NCBI GenBank assembly: GCA_947501805.1
Contig: CANMXJ010000008.1
Span: 1-64,000 of the forward strand
Length of the DNA stretch: 64,000 nt
Source of the DNA: an uncultured Sulfitobacter sp.
Lineage (GTDB): Bacteria; Pseudomonadota; Alphaproteobacteria; Rhodobacterales; Rhodobacteraceae
Direction of reading: 5' to 3'
Position 1 is the stretch's first letter. Each line of letters starts with the position of its first letter. The translations under genes and the position numbers were made by a program. Under the pieces are notes generated by a model that was not told the DNA's origin, ran no database searches, and worked only from the letters and a program-made list of their open reading frames with translations. Shown here in pieces: positions 9,457 to 18,463 of this stretch.

Positions 9457-10152
9457 ATGAGCTATGTGTTCGATCCTGCCCCCATTCCCACCGTTGCCGT
9501 GCATGGCAGCGACGCGCGTATTCCCGTGCGCCGCATCTTTTGCATCGGGCGCAACTATGCCGCACATGCGCGTGAAATGGGCAAAGACCCGGACCGCGAT
9601 CCGCCGTTCTTTTTCCTCAAGCCCGCCGATGCAGTTGTCGATGATGGCGTGACCATCCCCTACCCGCCACAGACCGAGAACTTTCATTTCGAGGCGGAAC
9701 TGGTCGCGGTGATTGGCACAGGTGGCAAGAACATCGCAGAGGAAAACTCGCTTGATCACGTCTGGGGCTACGGTGTCGGCAATGACCTGACCCGCCGTGA
9801 CCTGCAACTCAAAGCGCGTGAGCAGGGCCGCCCTTGGGATCTTGGCAAAGGCTTTGACCGCTCTGCCCCCGTGGCCCCCATCCATCCCGTGTCCAAAGTC
9901 GGGCACCTGAGCACAGGCGCAATCAAACTGACAGTGAATGGTGAGACAAAGCAGGAGGCCGATCTGGCCGACCTGATCTGGTCAATTCCCGAGATGATCT
10001 CGATCCTGTCCCATTCAATGGAACTGCAAGCGGGCGATCTGATCATGACCGGCACGCCGGCGGGTGTTGGGCCATTGGCCCCGGGCGATACCTGCGTTGT
10101 CTCAATCGAAGGACTTGGCGATCTGACCACACATATCGGGCCAAAAGAGTGA
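9457..10152 (+). CDS. Fumarylacetoacetate hydrolase family protein, probably fumarylpyruvate hydrolase
   Basis: A 231-residue FAH-fold hydrolase with the short NagK-like architecture. It shows IGRNYAAHAREMG, the metal-binding acidic pair in HFEAELVAVIG, the YGVGNDLTRRDLQ stretch and the C-terminal MTGTPAGVGPL motif. In gentisate degradation the enzyme of this type hydrolyses fumarylpyruvate to fumarate and pyruvate. It is directly upstream of gentisate dioxygenase and maleylpyruvate isomerase, which together make the complete lower gentisate pathway. GGAGACC precedes the ATG. It is much shorter than FahA at 23729, which suggests a distinct substrate. Confidence 0.87.
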   Translation: MSYVFDPAPIPTVAVHGSDARIPVRRIFCIGRNYAAHAREMGKDPDRDPPFFFLKPADAVVDDGVTIPYPPQTENFHFEAELVAVIGTGGKNIAEENSLDHVWGYGVGNDLTRRDLQLKAREQGRPWDLGKGFDRSAPVAPIHPVSKVGHLSTGAIKLTVNGETKQEADLADLIWSIPEMISILSHSMELQAGDLIMTGTPAGVGPLAPGDTCVVSIEGLGDLTTHIGPKE

Positions 10153-10180
10153 ACCCAACGCGGCACAGAAAGGACAGAAC

Positions 10181-11266
10181 ATGGACGACGGAAAAAGCGA
10201 TGTAATGAACCCTGACGAAACACCCGAACTGCGGGCGCTCTATGACGGTTTCGAGAAGGAAAGCATCTTGCCTTTGTGGACGCAGGTGGGCGATCTGATG
10301 CCGCTGCACCCGAAATCCAAGGCAGTGCCGCATGTCTGGAAATGGGCAAACCTGAATGAGCTGGCCGAAAAATCCGGTGATCTGATCCCCGTTGGTCGTG
10401 GTGGCGAACGCCGCGCTTTGGGTCTGGCAAATCCGGGCCTTGCGCCCAATGCCTACATCAGCCCGACCCTTTGGGCCGCGATCCAGCATCTTGGTCCCCG
10501 CGAAACCGCGCCTGAACATCGCCATTCGCAAAATGCCTTCCGCTTTGTTGTCGAAGGGGATGGCGTCTGGACGGTCGTGGACGGCGATCCCGTGCGCATG
10601 TCGCGGGGCGATCTGCTCTTGACGCCCGGCTGGCATTTCCACGGGCACCACAACGACACAGACCATACGATGACATGGATCGACGGGCTTGACATCCCGT
10701 TCAGTCAGCAAAACGATGTGGGCTTTTTCGAGTTCGGTTCCGAGCGTGTGACGGATTATGCGACGCCCAACTATTCACGCGGTGAACGGCTCTGGTGTCA
10801 CCCGGGTTTGCGCCCGCTGTCGGGTCTGCAAGACACGGTGAACTCCCCTATCGGGGCGTATCGCTGGGAACATACGGACCGTGCCTTGACGGAACAGCTG
10901 TTGCTTGAGAACGAAGGCCACCCCGCCACGGTTGAACAGGGTCACGCCGCAATCCGCTATACCAACCCGACCACGGGCGGCGATGTGATGCCGACAATCC
11001 GCTGCGAATTCCACCGCTTGCGGGCAGGCACAGAGACGCCGATGCGCCGCGAAGTTGGCTCAACCGTCTTTCAGGTCTTCGACGGGGATGGTGGCGTGGT
11101 GCTGAACGGTGAGACGCATAAGCTTGAGAAGGGTGATATGTTTGTCATTCCATCCTGGATTCCTTGGTCACTTCAGGCAGAGAGCCAGTTCGATCTGTTC
11201 CGCTTCTCTGACGCGCCGATCATGGAACGCCTTGGCTTTATGCGCACGATGGTTGAGGGCGCGTGA
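10181..11266 (+). CDS. Gentisate 1,2-dioxygenase
   Basis: A 361-residue bicupin dioxygenase that cleaves gentisate (2,5-dihydroxybenzoate) to maleylpyruvate. The first cupin has the ferrous-iron ligands in PEHRHSQNAF (about residues 112-116) and TPGWHFHGHHND (about 150-158). The length and the opening segment (LYDGFEKESILPLWTQ) fit the family. AAAGGA precedes the ATG at 10181. It sits between fumarylpyruvate hydrolase and maleylpyruvate isomerase in one operon. Its stop overlaps the next gene's GTG start. 1-hydroxy-2-naphthoate or salicylate dioxygenases are close relatives, but the operon favours gentisate. Confidence 0.9.
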   Translation: MDDGKSDVMNPDETPELRALYDGFEKESILPLWTQVGDLMPLHPKSKAVPHVWKWANLNELAEKSGDLIPVGRGGERRALGLANPGLAPNAYISPTLWAAIQHLGPRETAPEHRHSQNAFRFVVEGDGVWTVVDGDPVRMSRGDLLLTPGWHFHGHHNDTDHTMTWIDGLDIPFSQQNDVGFFEFGSERVTDYATPNYSRGERLWCHPGLRPLSGLQDTVNSPIGAYRWEHTDRALTEQLLLENEGHPATVEQGHAAIRYTNPTTGGDVMPTIRCEFHRLRAGTETPMRREVGSTVFQVFDGDGGVVLNGETHKLEKGDMFVIPSWIPWSLQAESQFDLFRFSDAPIMERLGFMRTMVEGA

Positions 11267-11832
11267 GCCTGTCGCCTGCGGAGCAATCCGCACGTGACGC
11301 GCTGCGTGCGCGGCAGGGCAAGGGCGCACGTTATGATGCGCCCGAAGCCCCGCACGCCGACCTGCTGCTGGCGCGGCGCGGCGCGGCCTATTTCGCGCGG
11401 AAGCTGGGTGAATTGCAGGACGCTGACCTCAGCGCCCCAAGCCTGCGCGACGGATGGTCCCGCCGCCACCTCATCGCGCATGTGGGTTATCACGCCCGCG
11501 CTTTGGCGCGTCTTGTTGAATCCGCGCGCACCGGCGTTCCTCAAGACATGTATACCTGTGAACAGGCGCGGATTGAGGAGATTGATCTGGGCGCAACGCT
11601 GCCTGATAGAGCGCTGCGCAGCCTAGTTTATCACGCTACAATTCATCTGGATGTGGAATGGCGTGATTTGACTGATTCCCAATGGGAAACACCCCTTATG
11701 CTTAGCGATGACGCACAAATCATCGCACGCGCCACGCCACGCCTACGTGCGGTGGAAATCTGGCAATGCGCCATTGATCTGGGCAACGGCGGACGGGCAA
11801 CGGATATCCCAGCTGAGTTGACGAATCCTTAA
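11263..11832 (+). CDS. Maleylpyruvate isomerase, DinB/mycothiol-dependent family
   Basis: A 189-residue protein of the DinB-like maleylpyruvate isomerase family, which converts maleylpyruvate to fumarylpyruvate. It starts with GTG at 11263, overlapping the gentisate dioxygenase stop (GTGA). Of the three family zinc ligands, the His in LIAHVGYH (about H73) and the Glu in AVEIWQC (about E165) are present. The third ligand, usually a His four residues after the Glu, is a Cys here (about C169). Characterised members use mycothiol, which proteobacteria are not known to make, so this one may use glutathione or no thiol (inference). The operon position strongly supports the isomerase role. Confidence 0.82.
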   Translation: MSLSPAEQSARDALRARQGKGARYDAPEAPHADLLLARRGAAYFARKLGELQDADLSAPSLRDGWSRRHLIAHVGYHARALARLVESARTGVPQDMYTCEQARIEEIDLGATLPDRALRSLVYHATIHLDVEWRDLTDSQWETPLMLSDDAQIIARATPRLRAVEIWQCAIDLGNGGRATDIPAELTNP

Positions 11833-11867
11833 GCTACTTTGCACGACTTGCGCGTTTTCCTGCAGAA

Positions 11868-13628
11868 CTAAGCACCGGGCTTGTGCGCGCATTCTATAAA
11901 CACCCGCAGTGTGCAATCTTTGCAAATGTCATCATCAGCCGAGTGTACCGCGGCTGCGATGGCCTCGGCCTTATTATTGTGAAGATGGTTCTCTCCAAGC
12001 TCATCAAAGACATGCAAGCGATTAAGCGTCGTCAATGACGGGGCATTTGTGGTGAAGATATGGAAATCGCCACCTGCCTTTCGTGCACGTCTGATCTCTT
12101 TCAGCAACAGCCCGGCACCCGACAGGTCAATTTTCCACAGCCCCTTGAGACCCATAAGTTTGGTCTTTGGTACGACACTACCTACTTCGGATCGGCGAAA
12201 TTGCTGTTCAACGTTTTCAACCGAAGCAAAGAACAGCGGCCCATCTATCCGAATGACCGATATTTGCGGACATTCCGGCAGATCATAGGTTGCTGCGTTC
12301 TTGAATACCCGCCTGCCATTAACGTCGGTTGGTGCCCCGATCGCAACAATCGGATGCGCGCTGTCATAGAGAAACACGCAAAGCGACGTGATCACACCCA
12401 CGACAATTGCGAGGTCCAGTTCTGTGAAGATGCCCGTCAGGAATGTCGCCACCAAAATAGCGGTTTCGCTTTTGTTGGAGGTCAGAACGTGATGAATTTC
12501 TGCGAAATTGATCAAGCGGTAGGATACGAACAGGATCACCCCTGCCATGGCCGGCACCGGGACAAGTTCAAGGTAAGGGGCCAGAACCAAAAGCAGGATG
12601 ACCAGAAATCCGGCAGCGAAGATCGTCGAAAAAGGCGTTTGCGCACCAGCGTCAGCGTTGAGCCCGGAGCGCGTGAACGAACCGGACCCCGCGTAGCACT
12701 GAAAGAAAGAGCCAACAGCGTTTGAGAGTCCCTGCCCTACCATTTCCTGACTGGAATCATATGGCTCGTCTCGGCGCATCGCAAAGGAACGGCCAATCGA
12801 AATCGCTTCCAGCAGACCGACGAAAGCGACAGTTGCAGCGGCAGGCAACAGCTCAGCGATCAATCCCGGCGAAATGTCCGGCGCGCCGATGCTGGGGAAA
12901 ATAGACTGCAACGGCGAAAACATTGCAACGCCCTTGTCAGATGCCCCGAGCAAATAGGCCACACCCGACCCAATCGCGAGCGCAATGATGTAACTCGGTA
13001 CCTTTTTGCTAAAGCGCGAAAGAAGCACAAGCGACAAGATCGTCACCCCCGAAACCGTCAGCGCTGTTATGTTGAGTTGATCGAAATGCTCTGCGATATG
13101 GCGTAAACGCTCGAACACACCTCCGCCATCACCGCGTGCAATCCCCAAAGCCCCGCCAAGCTGGCTGGCGGCGATGAGCAATGCAGCTGCGGCAGTAAAC
13201 CCGATGAGCACAGAATGTGAAATGAACGAAATCAAACCGCCCATTTTGAAAATGCCCGCGATGATCTGAATTGTGCCCACCATCAGCGTCAGGGTGAACA
13301 CCATAGAGATATAATCCTGTGACCCCGGCACCGCGAACTGCGACATGGAGGCAAAGATCACCGCCGATATCGCGGTGGTGGGGCCGGAGACCATGATCAT
13401 CGACGATCCCCAGATGCCCGCGATCAACGCAACGACAACGGCGGTAAACAATCCGAATTCAGGGGGCAGACCGGCGATGATGGCGAAGGCCACGCCTTGC
13501 GGCAGTACAATCGCCGCATTGGTCAGGCCCGCGATGGCATCCGCCTTAAGTGTGTTCGCGTTCACCAAGCCGAACCACGGGCGCACAGGGTTCAGTGAAG
13601 ACAAAAGGTCGGTCAGTCGATGGTGCAT
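11868..13628 (-). CDS. SulP family inorganic anion transporter (sulfate permease-like)
   Basis: A 586-residue SulP/SLC26-type membrane protein. The transmembrane core covers roughly residues 25-430. The N-terminal family segment AIAGLTNAAIVLPQGVAFA is clear, and a C-terminal STAS domain follows (about 445-550, including DLSGAGLLLKEIRRA). It is the last gene of a minus-strand run: TAXI-TRAP permease, TAXI binding protein, sulfatase, then this. The simplest role is moving sulfate released by the sulfatase, in or out. Bicarbonate or another anion is possible. The 100-bp gap to the sulfatase gene leaves room for a separate promoter. Confidence 0.87.
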   Translation of the reverse strand: MHHRLTDLLSSLNPVRPWFGLVNANTLKADAIAGLTNAAIVLPQGVAFAIIAGLPPEFGLFTAVVVALIAGIWGSSMIMVSGPTTAISAVIFASMSQFAVPGSQDYISMVFTLTLMVGTIQIIAGIFKMGGLISFISHSVLIGFTAAAALLIAASQLGGALGIARGDGGGVFERLRHIAEHFDQLNITALTVSGVTILSLVLLSRFSKKVPSYIIALAIGSGVAYLLGASDKGVAMFSPLQSIFPSIGAPDISPGLIAELLPAAATVAFVGLLEAISIGRSFAMRRDEPYDSSQEMVGQGLSNAVGSFFQCYAGSGSFTRSGLNADAGAQTPFSTIFAAGFLVILLLVLAPYLELVPVPAMAGVILFVSYRLINFAEIHHVLTSNKSETAILVATFLTGIFTELDLAIVVGVITSLCVFLYDSAHPIVAIGAPTDVNGRRVFKNAATYDLPECPQISVIRIDGPLFFASVENVEQQFRRSEVGSVVPKTKLMGLKGLWKIDLSGAGLLLKEIRRARKAGGDFHIFTTNAPSLTTLNRLHVFDELGENHLHNNKAEAIAAAVHSADDDICKDCTLRVFIECAHKPGA

Positions 13629-13728
13629 TCAAATTTTCCGAGCGCGTTTCGTCTTCGTGATGGGCCGATTCCGGTCCTGTGCTTACCCAAGCGTAGCTTG
13701 ATTATCCTTTTGGTGAAAGTGCTTGGAC

Positions 13729-15351
13729 CTATTGCGGTGTCTGCGCACCAGCAAGCGCATATTTGTATTCTTCTTCTGTGGCAAAGCCGATTACGATGCC
13801 TGCTTTTGCTTCGCTCAAATCCGCGCTGCGGTTTTCAATCTGTGCATCGGTGATTGTCGTGCGCTGCGAGGTGCGGCGTGCCCATTGGAAGAACAGCGTT
13901 CTGAGGCGATCACATTCACCCGCAAAATCGGGGTTGTCCCCCAGATCGTTGAATTCCTCGGGGTCCGTTTCAAGGTCGAACAACATCGGCCGGAAACCTT
14001 CGGAAAAGATATATTTCCAACGCCCGTCAAACAGCATGGTCAGCTTGGCCTCGCGAATATCAACACCCAAACGGCGGCGGGCCTGACGGAAGGAATAATC
14101 GTATTCGGAGATCACAAAATCACGAACCGCGTGTTGCTTGCCCTGCATCAACGGCAACAGGGACCGCCCTTCGATGATATGCGGCACCTCTTGTCCGCCG
14201 AAGTAATCAAGGATCGTCGGGACCACATCAATCGCTTCGACCAAGGCAGTGGAAACCGTGCCACGGGTCACATCGGCCTCGCGGCTTGGGTCCACCACGA
14301 TCAAGGGAATGCGGGCGGATTGATCGTGGAACAGCTCCTTTTCGCCCATCCAGTGATCACCGAGGTAGTCGCCATGATCCGAGGTGAACACGATCAGCGT
14401 GTCATCCGTCAGCCCTTGCGCGTCAAGGAAAGCCATCAACTCGCCCATCTGGTCGTCGATCTGTTTGATCAGGCCCATATAGGCACCGATGACTTTGGTG
14501 CGCGTGGTCTCATTGGTGAAGGCTTTGGAGACACGCTCTTCCATAAATGCGCCATAGACGGGATGCGGGTTTTCCTTTTCCACATCACTGCGCACAACGG
14601 GCATATGCGTGTTAGGGCCATACATATCGTGGTAGGGAGCTGGCACGATATAGGGCCAATGCGGCTTGATATAGCTCAGGTGCAGACACCATGGGGTGTC
14701 GCCCGCCTCGCTGATAAAATCCATCGCACGGCGGGTGATATAGGGCGTTTCGCTTTCCTCATCGCTCGCGCGCGCTTCGATGTCGGAGTTGTCCAGAAAC
14801 CAACCGCTCAGGATATTGCCATCGGCATCCTCACCACTGTTGGCAACGCTGTCCCAAGGGTTTTCCTCTTCCCAGCCGCGTTCCTTCATATAGGCGTCAT
14901 AGTTCTTGTTGCGCTTGCCGTATTTGCCGTCAGGGTGCAGGCCGTCGTCCCGCTCGTAAGGTTCAAAGCCGCATTCGGAGACCAGCGCACCGATCTGGCT
15001 GTCGGGGGCAAGGCCAAGGCGTTTCATCCCCTCCACATCCGCCGCCATATGGGTTTTGCCACAGAGCGCCGTGCGCACACCCAAGGGGCGCAAATGATCA
15101 CCAAGGGTCATTTCGCCAACCTTCAGCGGGATACCGTTCCACGTTGATCCGTGCGAGCTTACGTAGCGCCCGGTATAGGACGACATGCGCGAGGGGCCGC
15201 AGATGGTGGATTGCACATAGGCACGGTCAAACCGAACGCCGCGTTTCGCCAGCGCGTCGATATGGGGCGTTTCCAACGTGGGGTGACCGGCGCAAGACAG
15301 ATAATCCCAGCGCAGTTGATCACACATGATGAAAAGCACATTTTTCGACAT
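13729..15351 (-). CDS. Sulfatase / phosphonate monoester hydrolase-like enzyme
   Basis: A 540-residue alkaline-phosphatase-superfamily sulfatase. The N-terminus NVLFIMCDQLRWDYL supplies metal-binding Asp. The formylglycine signature C-x-P-x-R appears as CGPSR (C51-R55). FTSDHGDYLGDH in the middle carries further metal ligands. There is no signal peptide, so it should act in the cytoplasm. The CGPSR form resembles phosphonate monoester hydrolases as well as arylsulfatases. It lies downstream of a TAXI-TRAP importer and upstream of SulP, which fits import of an organosulfate, intracellular hydrolysis and sulfate handling. The maturase that would make formylglycine is not in the window. AAGGA precedes the ATG. 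Confidence 0.83.
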   Translation of the reverse strand: MSKNVLFIMCDQLRWDYLSCAGHPTLETPHIDALAKRGVRFDRAYVQSTICGPSRMSSYTGRYVSSHGSTWNGIPLKVGEMTLGDHLRPLGVRTALCGKTHMAADVEGMKRLGLAPDSQIGALVSECGFEPYERDDGLHPDGKYGKRNKNYDAYMKERGWEEENPWDSVANSGEDADGNILSGWFLDNSDIEARASDEESETPYITRRAMDFISEAGDTPWCLHLSYIKPHWPYIVPAPYHDMYGPNTHMPVVRSDVEKENPHPVYGAFMEERVSKAFTNETTRTKVIGAYMGLIKQIDDQMGELMAFLDAQGLTDDTLIVFTSDHGDYLGDHWMGEKELFHDQSARIPLIVVDPSREADVTRGTVSTALVEAIDVVPTILDYFGGQEVPHIIEGRSLLPLMQGKQHAVRDFVISEYDYSFRQARRRLGVDIREAKLTMLFDGRWKYIFSEGFRPMLFDLETDPEEFNDLGDNPDFAGECDRLRTLFFQWARRTSQRTTITDAQIENRSADLSEAKAGIVIGFATEEEYKYALAGAQTPQ

Positions 15352-15394
15352 GGGGATTCCTTGGTATAATATGATTTTTCGTAGGTTAGAGTAG

Positions 15395-15417
15395 GTCGGG
15401 GCCCATCTGGCCCCGAC
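15395..15417. other. Perfect intercistronic hairpin after the TAXI binding-protein gene
   Basis: GTCGGGGCC, loop CATCT, GGCCCCGAC: a perfect 9-bp stem in the 75-bp gap between the binding-protein stop (15427) and the sulfatase start (15351). On the transcribed (minus) strand no T-run follows, so it looks like an RNA-stabilising or partly attenuating element and not a simple terminator. Such hairpins commonly lie behind binding-protein genes and raise their expression over downstream genes. Confidence 0.7.
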
Positions 15418-15426
15418 CCTTTTGAC

Positions 15427-16458
15427 TTAACCTTTGGCGGCGTCAGGGATATCGACGCCAAGCTCGGTCAGCGCACGCAAAGCACCGGGATGCAACGGCA
15501 GGTTTATGTCCAGAACTGCAGCCTGTGGAGTAACGGCCTTGAGCCAAGGCGAGCTTTCTCCAGCTTCTTCAACACCCGCGTAGAAGGCTTTGGTCATCTG
15601 ATAGACCATGTCTTCATCCGCAGTTTCGTTGGACACGATACCAACAGTCACACCCAATGTGGTTACGTCGTTTTCGTTCAACTGGTTTTCGCCATAAGCA
15701 CCAGCAGGAAGCGTTGCGGCGCTAAAGCCCGGACGACCAACCAGTTTTTGAACGGCTTCCGACTCCAGCTTGTCCGCCGGAATGCCAAGGAAACGGATCT
15801 GGTTTGTAACCGTGATCTGGGTCAACGCAGGACTCGGCGCGTTGGTCGGGTTACAGTAGACGTCCAAATTACCGTCCTGGAATGCCGCCGCTGCTGCATC
15901 CCAACCCAGTTTAACCGCTTCGTAATCGGTCCCTTCTTCCAGACCAGCAACTGCTTTAAACAGACGCTTCATCGTGGCAAAGGCCGCACCACCGGGAGGT
16001 CCAAGGAAAACGCGCTTGCCTTTGGCTTGCTCCATGGATGTGATGCCGGAAGAGCCGTAAACAGCGATGTGATAGACACCCATCGGGAAGTTCAGAACTG
16101 TGCGCAGTTTTGTCACCAGTTCCGGTGCCTGGTCGATCTTGGCGAACATCGCCGCCTTGTTGCGCATCAGTGCATGGATGGCGGGTGAGGACATGCAGAA
16201 ATCGCTGCGACCCATGGCCACTTCAAGCACGTGGCGCGTGGCGGCACCCGTTGCGTTCAGCTGGATTTCATAGTCAGGCAACGACTGGTTGATGATATTT
16301 GCGAAGGTTGTCATCACAAGGTTCGGGCTGGTGCCCGGCCCAAGCGTGGACATGCGCAGCAGTTCTTTGGCAAAGGCCGCTTTTGGCAGGGCCGCGAGGG
16401 CGGCGGCGCCGGCAGAACTCGCAAGAAGCGACCGACGGGTTAGAGTTGCATTCGTCAT
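15427..16458 (-). CDS. TAXI family TRAP transporter solute-binding protein
   Basis: A 343-residue binding protein of the TAXI class. The N-terminus TRRSLLASSAGAAALAALP with cleavage near AFA is a likely twin-arginine (Tat) signal. The mature part begins KELLRMSTLGPGTSPN and contains KGKRVFLGPPGGAAFATMKR, typical of TAXI proteins. A strong AAGGAGG site precedes the ATG. It is 20 bp behind the fused permease gene and is followed by a strong hairpin. The ligand is unknown. The sulfatase downstream suggests a sulfate ester or a similar anion (inference). Confidence 0.86.
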   Translation of the reverse strand: MTNATLTRRSLLASSAGAAALAALPKAAFAKELLRMSTLGPGTSPNLVMTTFANIINQSLPDYEIQLNATGAATRHVLEVAMGRSDFCMSSPAIHALMRNKAAMFAKIDQAPELVTKLRTVLNFPMGVYHIAVYGSSGITSMEQAKGKRVFLGPPGGAAFATMKRLFKAVAGLEEGTDYEAVKLGWDAAAAAFQDGNLDVYCNPTNAPSPALTQITVTNQIRFLGIPADKLESEAVQKLVGRPGFSAATLPAGAYGENQLNENDVTTLGVTVGIVSNETADEDMVYQMTKAFYAGVEEAGESSPWLKAVTPQAAVLDINLPLHPGALRALTELGVDIPDAAKG

Positions 16459-16478
16459 AGGTATATCCTCCTTATGGA

Positions 16479-18350
16479 TTATGAATTCTCTGGGATCATG
16501 AATTTTCCGAACCGGACTGCGGACAACAGGGCAACAGCCGCTGCAGCAGCGATCCAGGACACGGTTGGTCCGAAGAACAAGAGCGCAAAGGCGATGGCAA
16601 GACCAATAGGCGCATAGCGTGCTTTGCCCTTGGCCGGATAGCAGGCGCGTGAGATCAGCAGCACAGCCAGCGTTACGAACAGGATGGATTGCGCAGAGGC
16701 CGCCAGATCATACCCCGTGCCCAGCAGCATTGCAGGCTGGTAGATGAAGGCAAACGGGATCACAAAGCCGGGAAGTGCAAGGCGTGATGCCTCAATCGCG
16801 GTGCGCATCGCACCGGCACCGGCGATCGGTGCAGCAGCAAATGCGGCTAGGGCGACAGGCGGTGTAATCGCAGACAGCACGCCGAAATACAGCACAAACA
16901 TATGCGTGTGGATGATCGGCACGCCGAGTTTCTGCAGCGCTGGCCCCATGACAAGCACAATGATCAGATAGGCAGGCACGGTTGGCATCCCCATGCCCAA
17001 GAGCAGGCAAGCGAGCGCCATCAGCAGAAGCGAGATCACCAATTGCCCGTCCGCATAGCTGGCTACCAGCGAGGCAAAGCGCAGGCCAACACCCGTCAGG
17101 TTCAGGATGCCGATGATGATCCCGACGGCACCAACAATCACGACCAGCTGAGCAGAAATCATGCCAGCAGAGCGGATGAATTTCAGCCACGACTCGAGAT
17201 TGGTCAGCAGTCCCGGCTTCAGCGCGAACCCAAGAACGATCGCAAAGGCAACGCCGATAAAGCCCGCATAGGCAGGGGATGACCCTCCGACCATGGCAAC
17301 GACGATTGCGGTCAGCGACAGCATGAACACGATGATCTGTGCAACTTCACGCCATGCAAAGTTCAGCTTTGGCTGTTCGGTGGTTTCAAGATCCATGTCA
17401 CGCGCAGCGCTGGAAATCGCCATGAACAGACCCGCGTAATACAGGATTGCAGGCACTGTCGCGGCCAGACAGATTGTGAGGTACGGCTGGCCCGTGACAT
17501 CCGCCATGATGAAAGCCACGGCCCCCATGATCGGCGGCGTGATCTGTCCGCCACTTGATGCGGCGGCCTCAACCGCGCCGGCAAAATGCGACTTGAACCC
17601 CCGCTTTTTGATCAAGGGAATGGTAATGACACCTGTGCCAACAACGTTGGCCACAGCACTGCCAGAGATCGTACCAAACAGCCCGCTGGCAATCGTGGCC
17701 GCAGCAGCAGGACCGGAACGCACCCGCCCCGTGGCGGCAAGGGCCAACTTAACCAGAACCTGATCAATCGTCAGGAACTCAAGAACGGCACCAAAGATGA
17801 TGAATATCAGAATGGTGGACACAACTGTCGCCATGGGACGCCCGAACACACCATCAAAAGAGAACCACAAAACCTGAATGAGTTCTTCGGACGTCATGCC
17901 AGCATGGCGCATAAAGCCGGGCGCAAGATGTCCAAACGCACCATAGATCAAAACAAAAGCAGCGACACATGCCATGACCATCCCGACGGAGCGGCGGGTC
18001 AATTCGATTACAGCAATCAGACCCAACAGACCAAGCCAGATATCAGCAGACGTCAGAAAGTAGAGCCCGGTTTCAATCTCGGATGCAGCACGAAAGTACT
18101 GATAAACTGCAACGCTCAGACAAGCAGCAGTGACCAGCGCAAGGAGCTTCCCAATCGGGCTATCCGTGCCTTCGATCTGGGCGAGCAAGATAAGCAGGCC
18201 ACCGACCAATAGCATGCCAACACGCAGGTAGGATTCACTGAATACGCCAAATACCGAGACATAAAATACAACAACGATAATCAAACCGGACAAAGCCAGA
18301 TTCAAACCACTTGCAGTTCTGGAAAGCATATTTTGCATCGATTTCCCCAT
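16479..18350 (-). CDS. TRAP transporter fused permease (DctQM-like, TAXI type)
   Basis: A 623-residue membrane protein in which the small and large TRAP permeases are fused, as is normal for TAXI systems. It has many hydrophobic helices. Conserved stretches include GLFGTISGSAVANVVGTG, EAAASSGGQITPPIMGAVAF and LGMGMPTVPAYLI. It is the first gene of the minus-strand operon. The 113-bp gap to the IclR gene at 18464 holds the divergent promoters. With the binding protein at 15427 it forms a complete importer. Confidence 0.9.
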   Translation of the reverse strand: MGKSMQNMLSRTASGLNLALSGLIIVVVFYVSVFGVFSESYLRVGMLLVGGLLILLAQIEGTDSPIGKLLALVTAACLSVAVYQYFRAASEIETGLYFLTSADIWLGLLGLIAVIELTRRSVGMVMACVAAFVLIYGAFGHLAPGFMRHAGMTSEELIQVLWFSFDGVFGRPMATVVSTILIFIIFGAVLEFLTIDQVLVKLALAATGRVRSGPAAAATIASGLFGTISGSAVANVVGTGVITIPLIKKRGFKSHFAGAVEAAASSGGQITPPIMGAVAFIMADVTGQPYLTICLAATVPAILYYAGLFMAISSAARDMDLETTEQPKLNFAWREVAQIIVFMLSLTAIVVAMVGGSSPAYAGFIGVAFAIVLGFALKPGLLTNLESWLKFIRSAGMISAQLVVIVGAVGIIIGILNLTGVGLRFASLVASYADGQLVISLLLMALACLLLGMGMPTVPAYLIIVLVMGPALQKLGVPIIHTHMFVLYFGVLSAITPPVALAAFAAAPIAGAGAMRTAIEASRLALPGFVIPFAFIYQPAMLLGTGYDLAASAQSILFVTLAVLLISRACYPAKGKARYAPIGLAIAFALLFFGPTVSWIAAAAAVALLSAVRFGKFMIPENS

Positions 18351-18463
18351 TTCTCCCTATGCTGGGGCAGCAAGCGTGCTGTTCTCCTCCCCTTCGCATC
18401 TAGGTTAAAGCTAGACAGTGATCGGTTTTTGGTCGAGCTTGCGTTTCACTAGGTGGAATGAGA

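Noticed and set aside
13723-15147. A 474-codon plus-strand frame over the sulfatase.
   Set aside because: It is antisense to a clear sulfatase with active-site motifs and shows no family features of its own.
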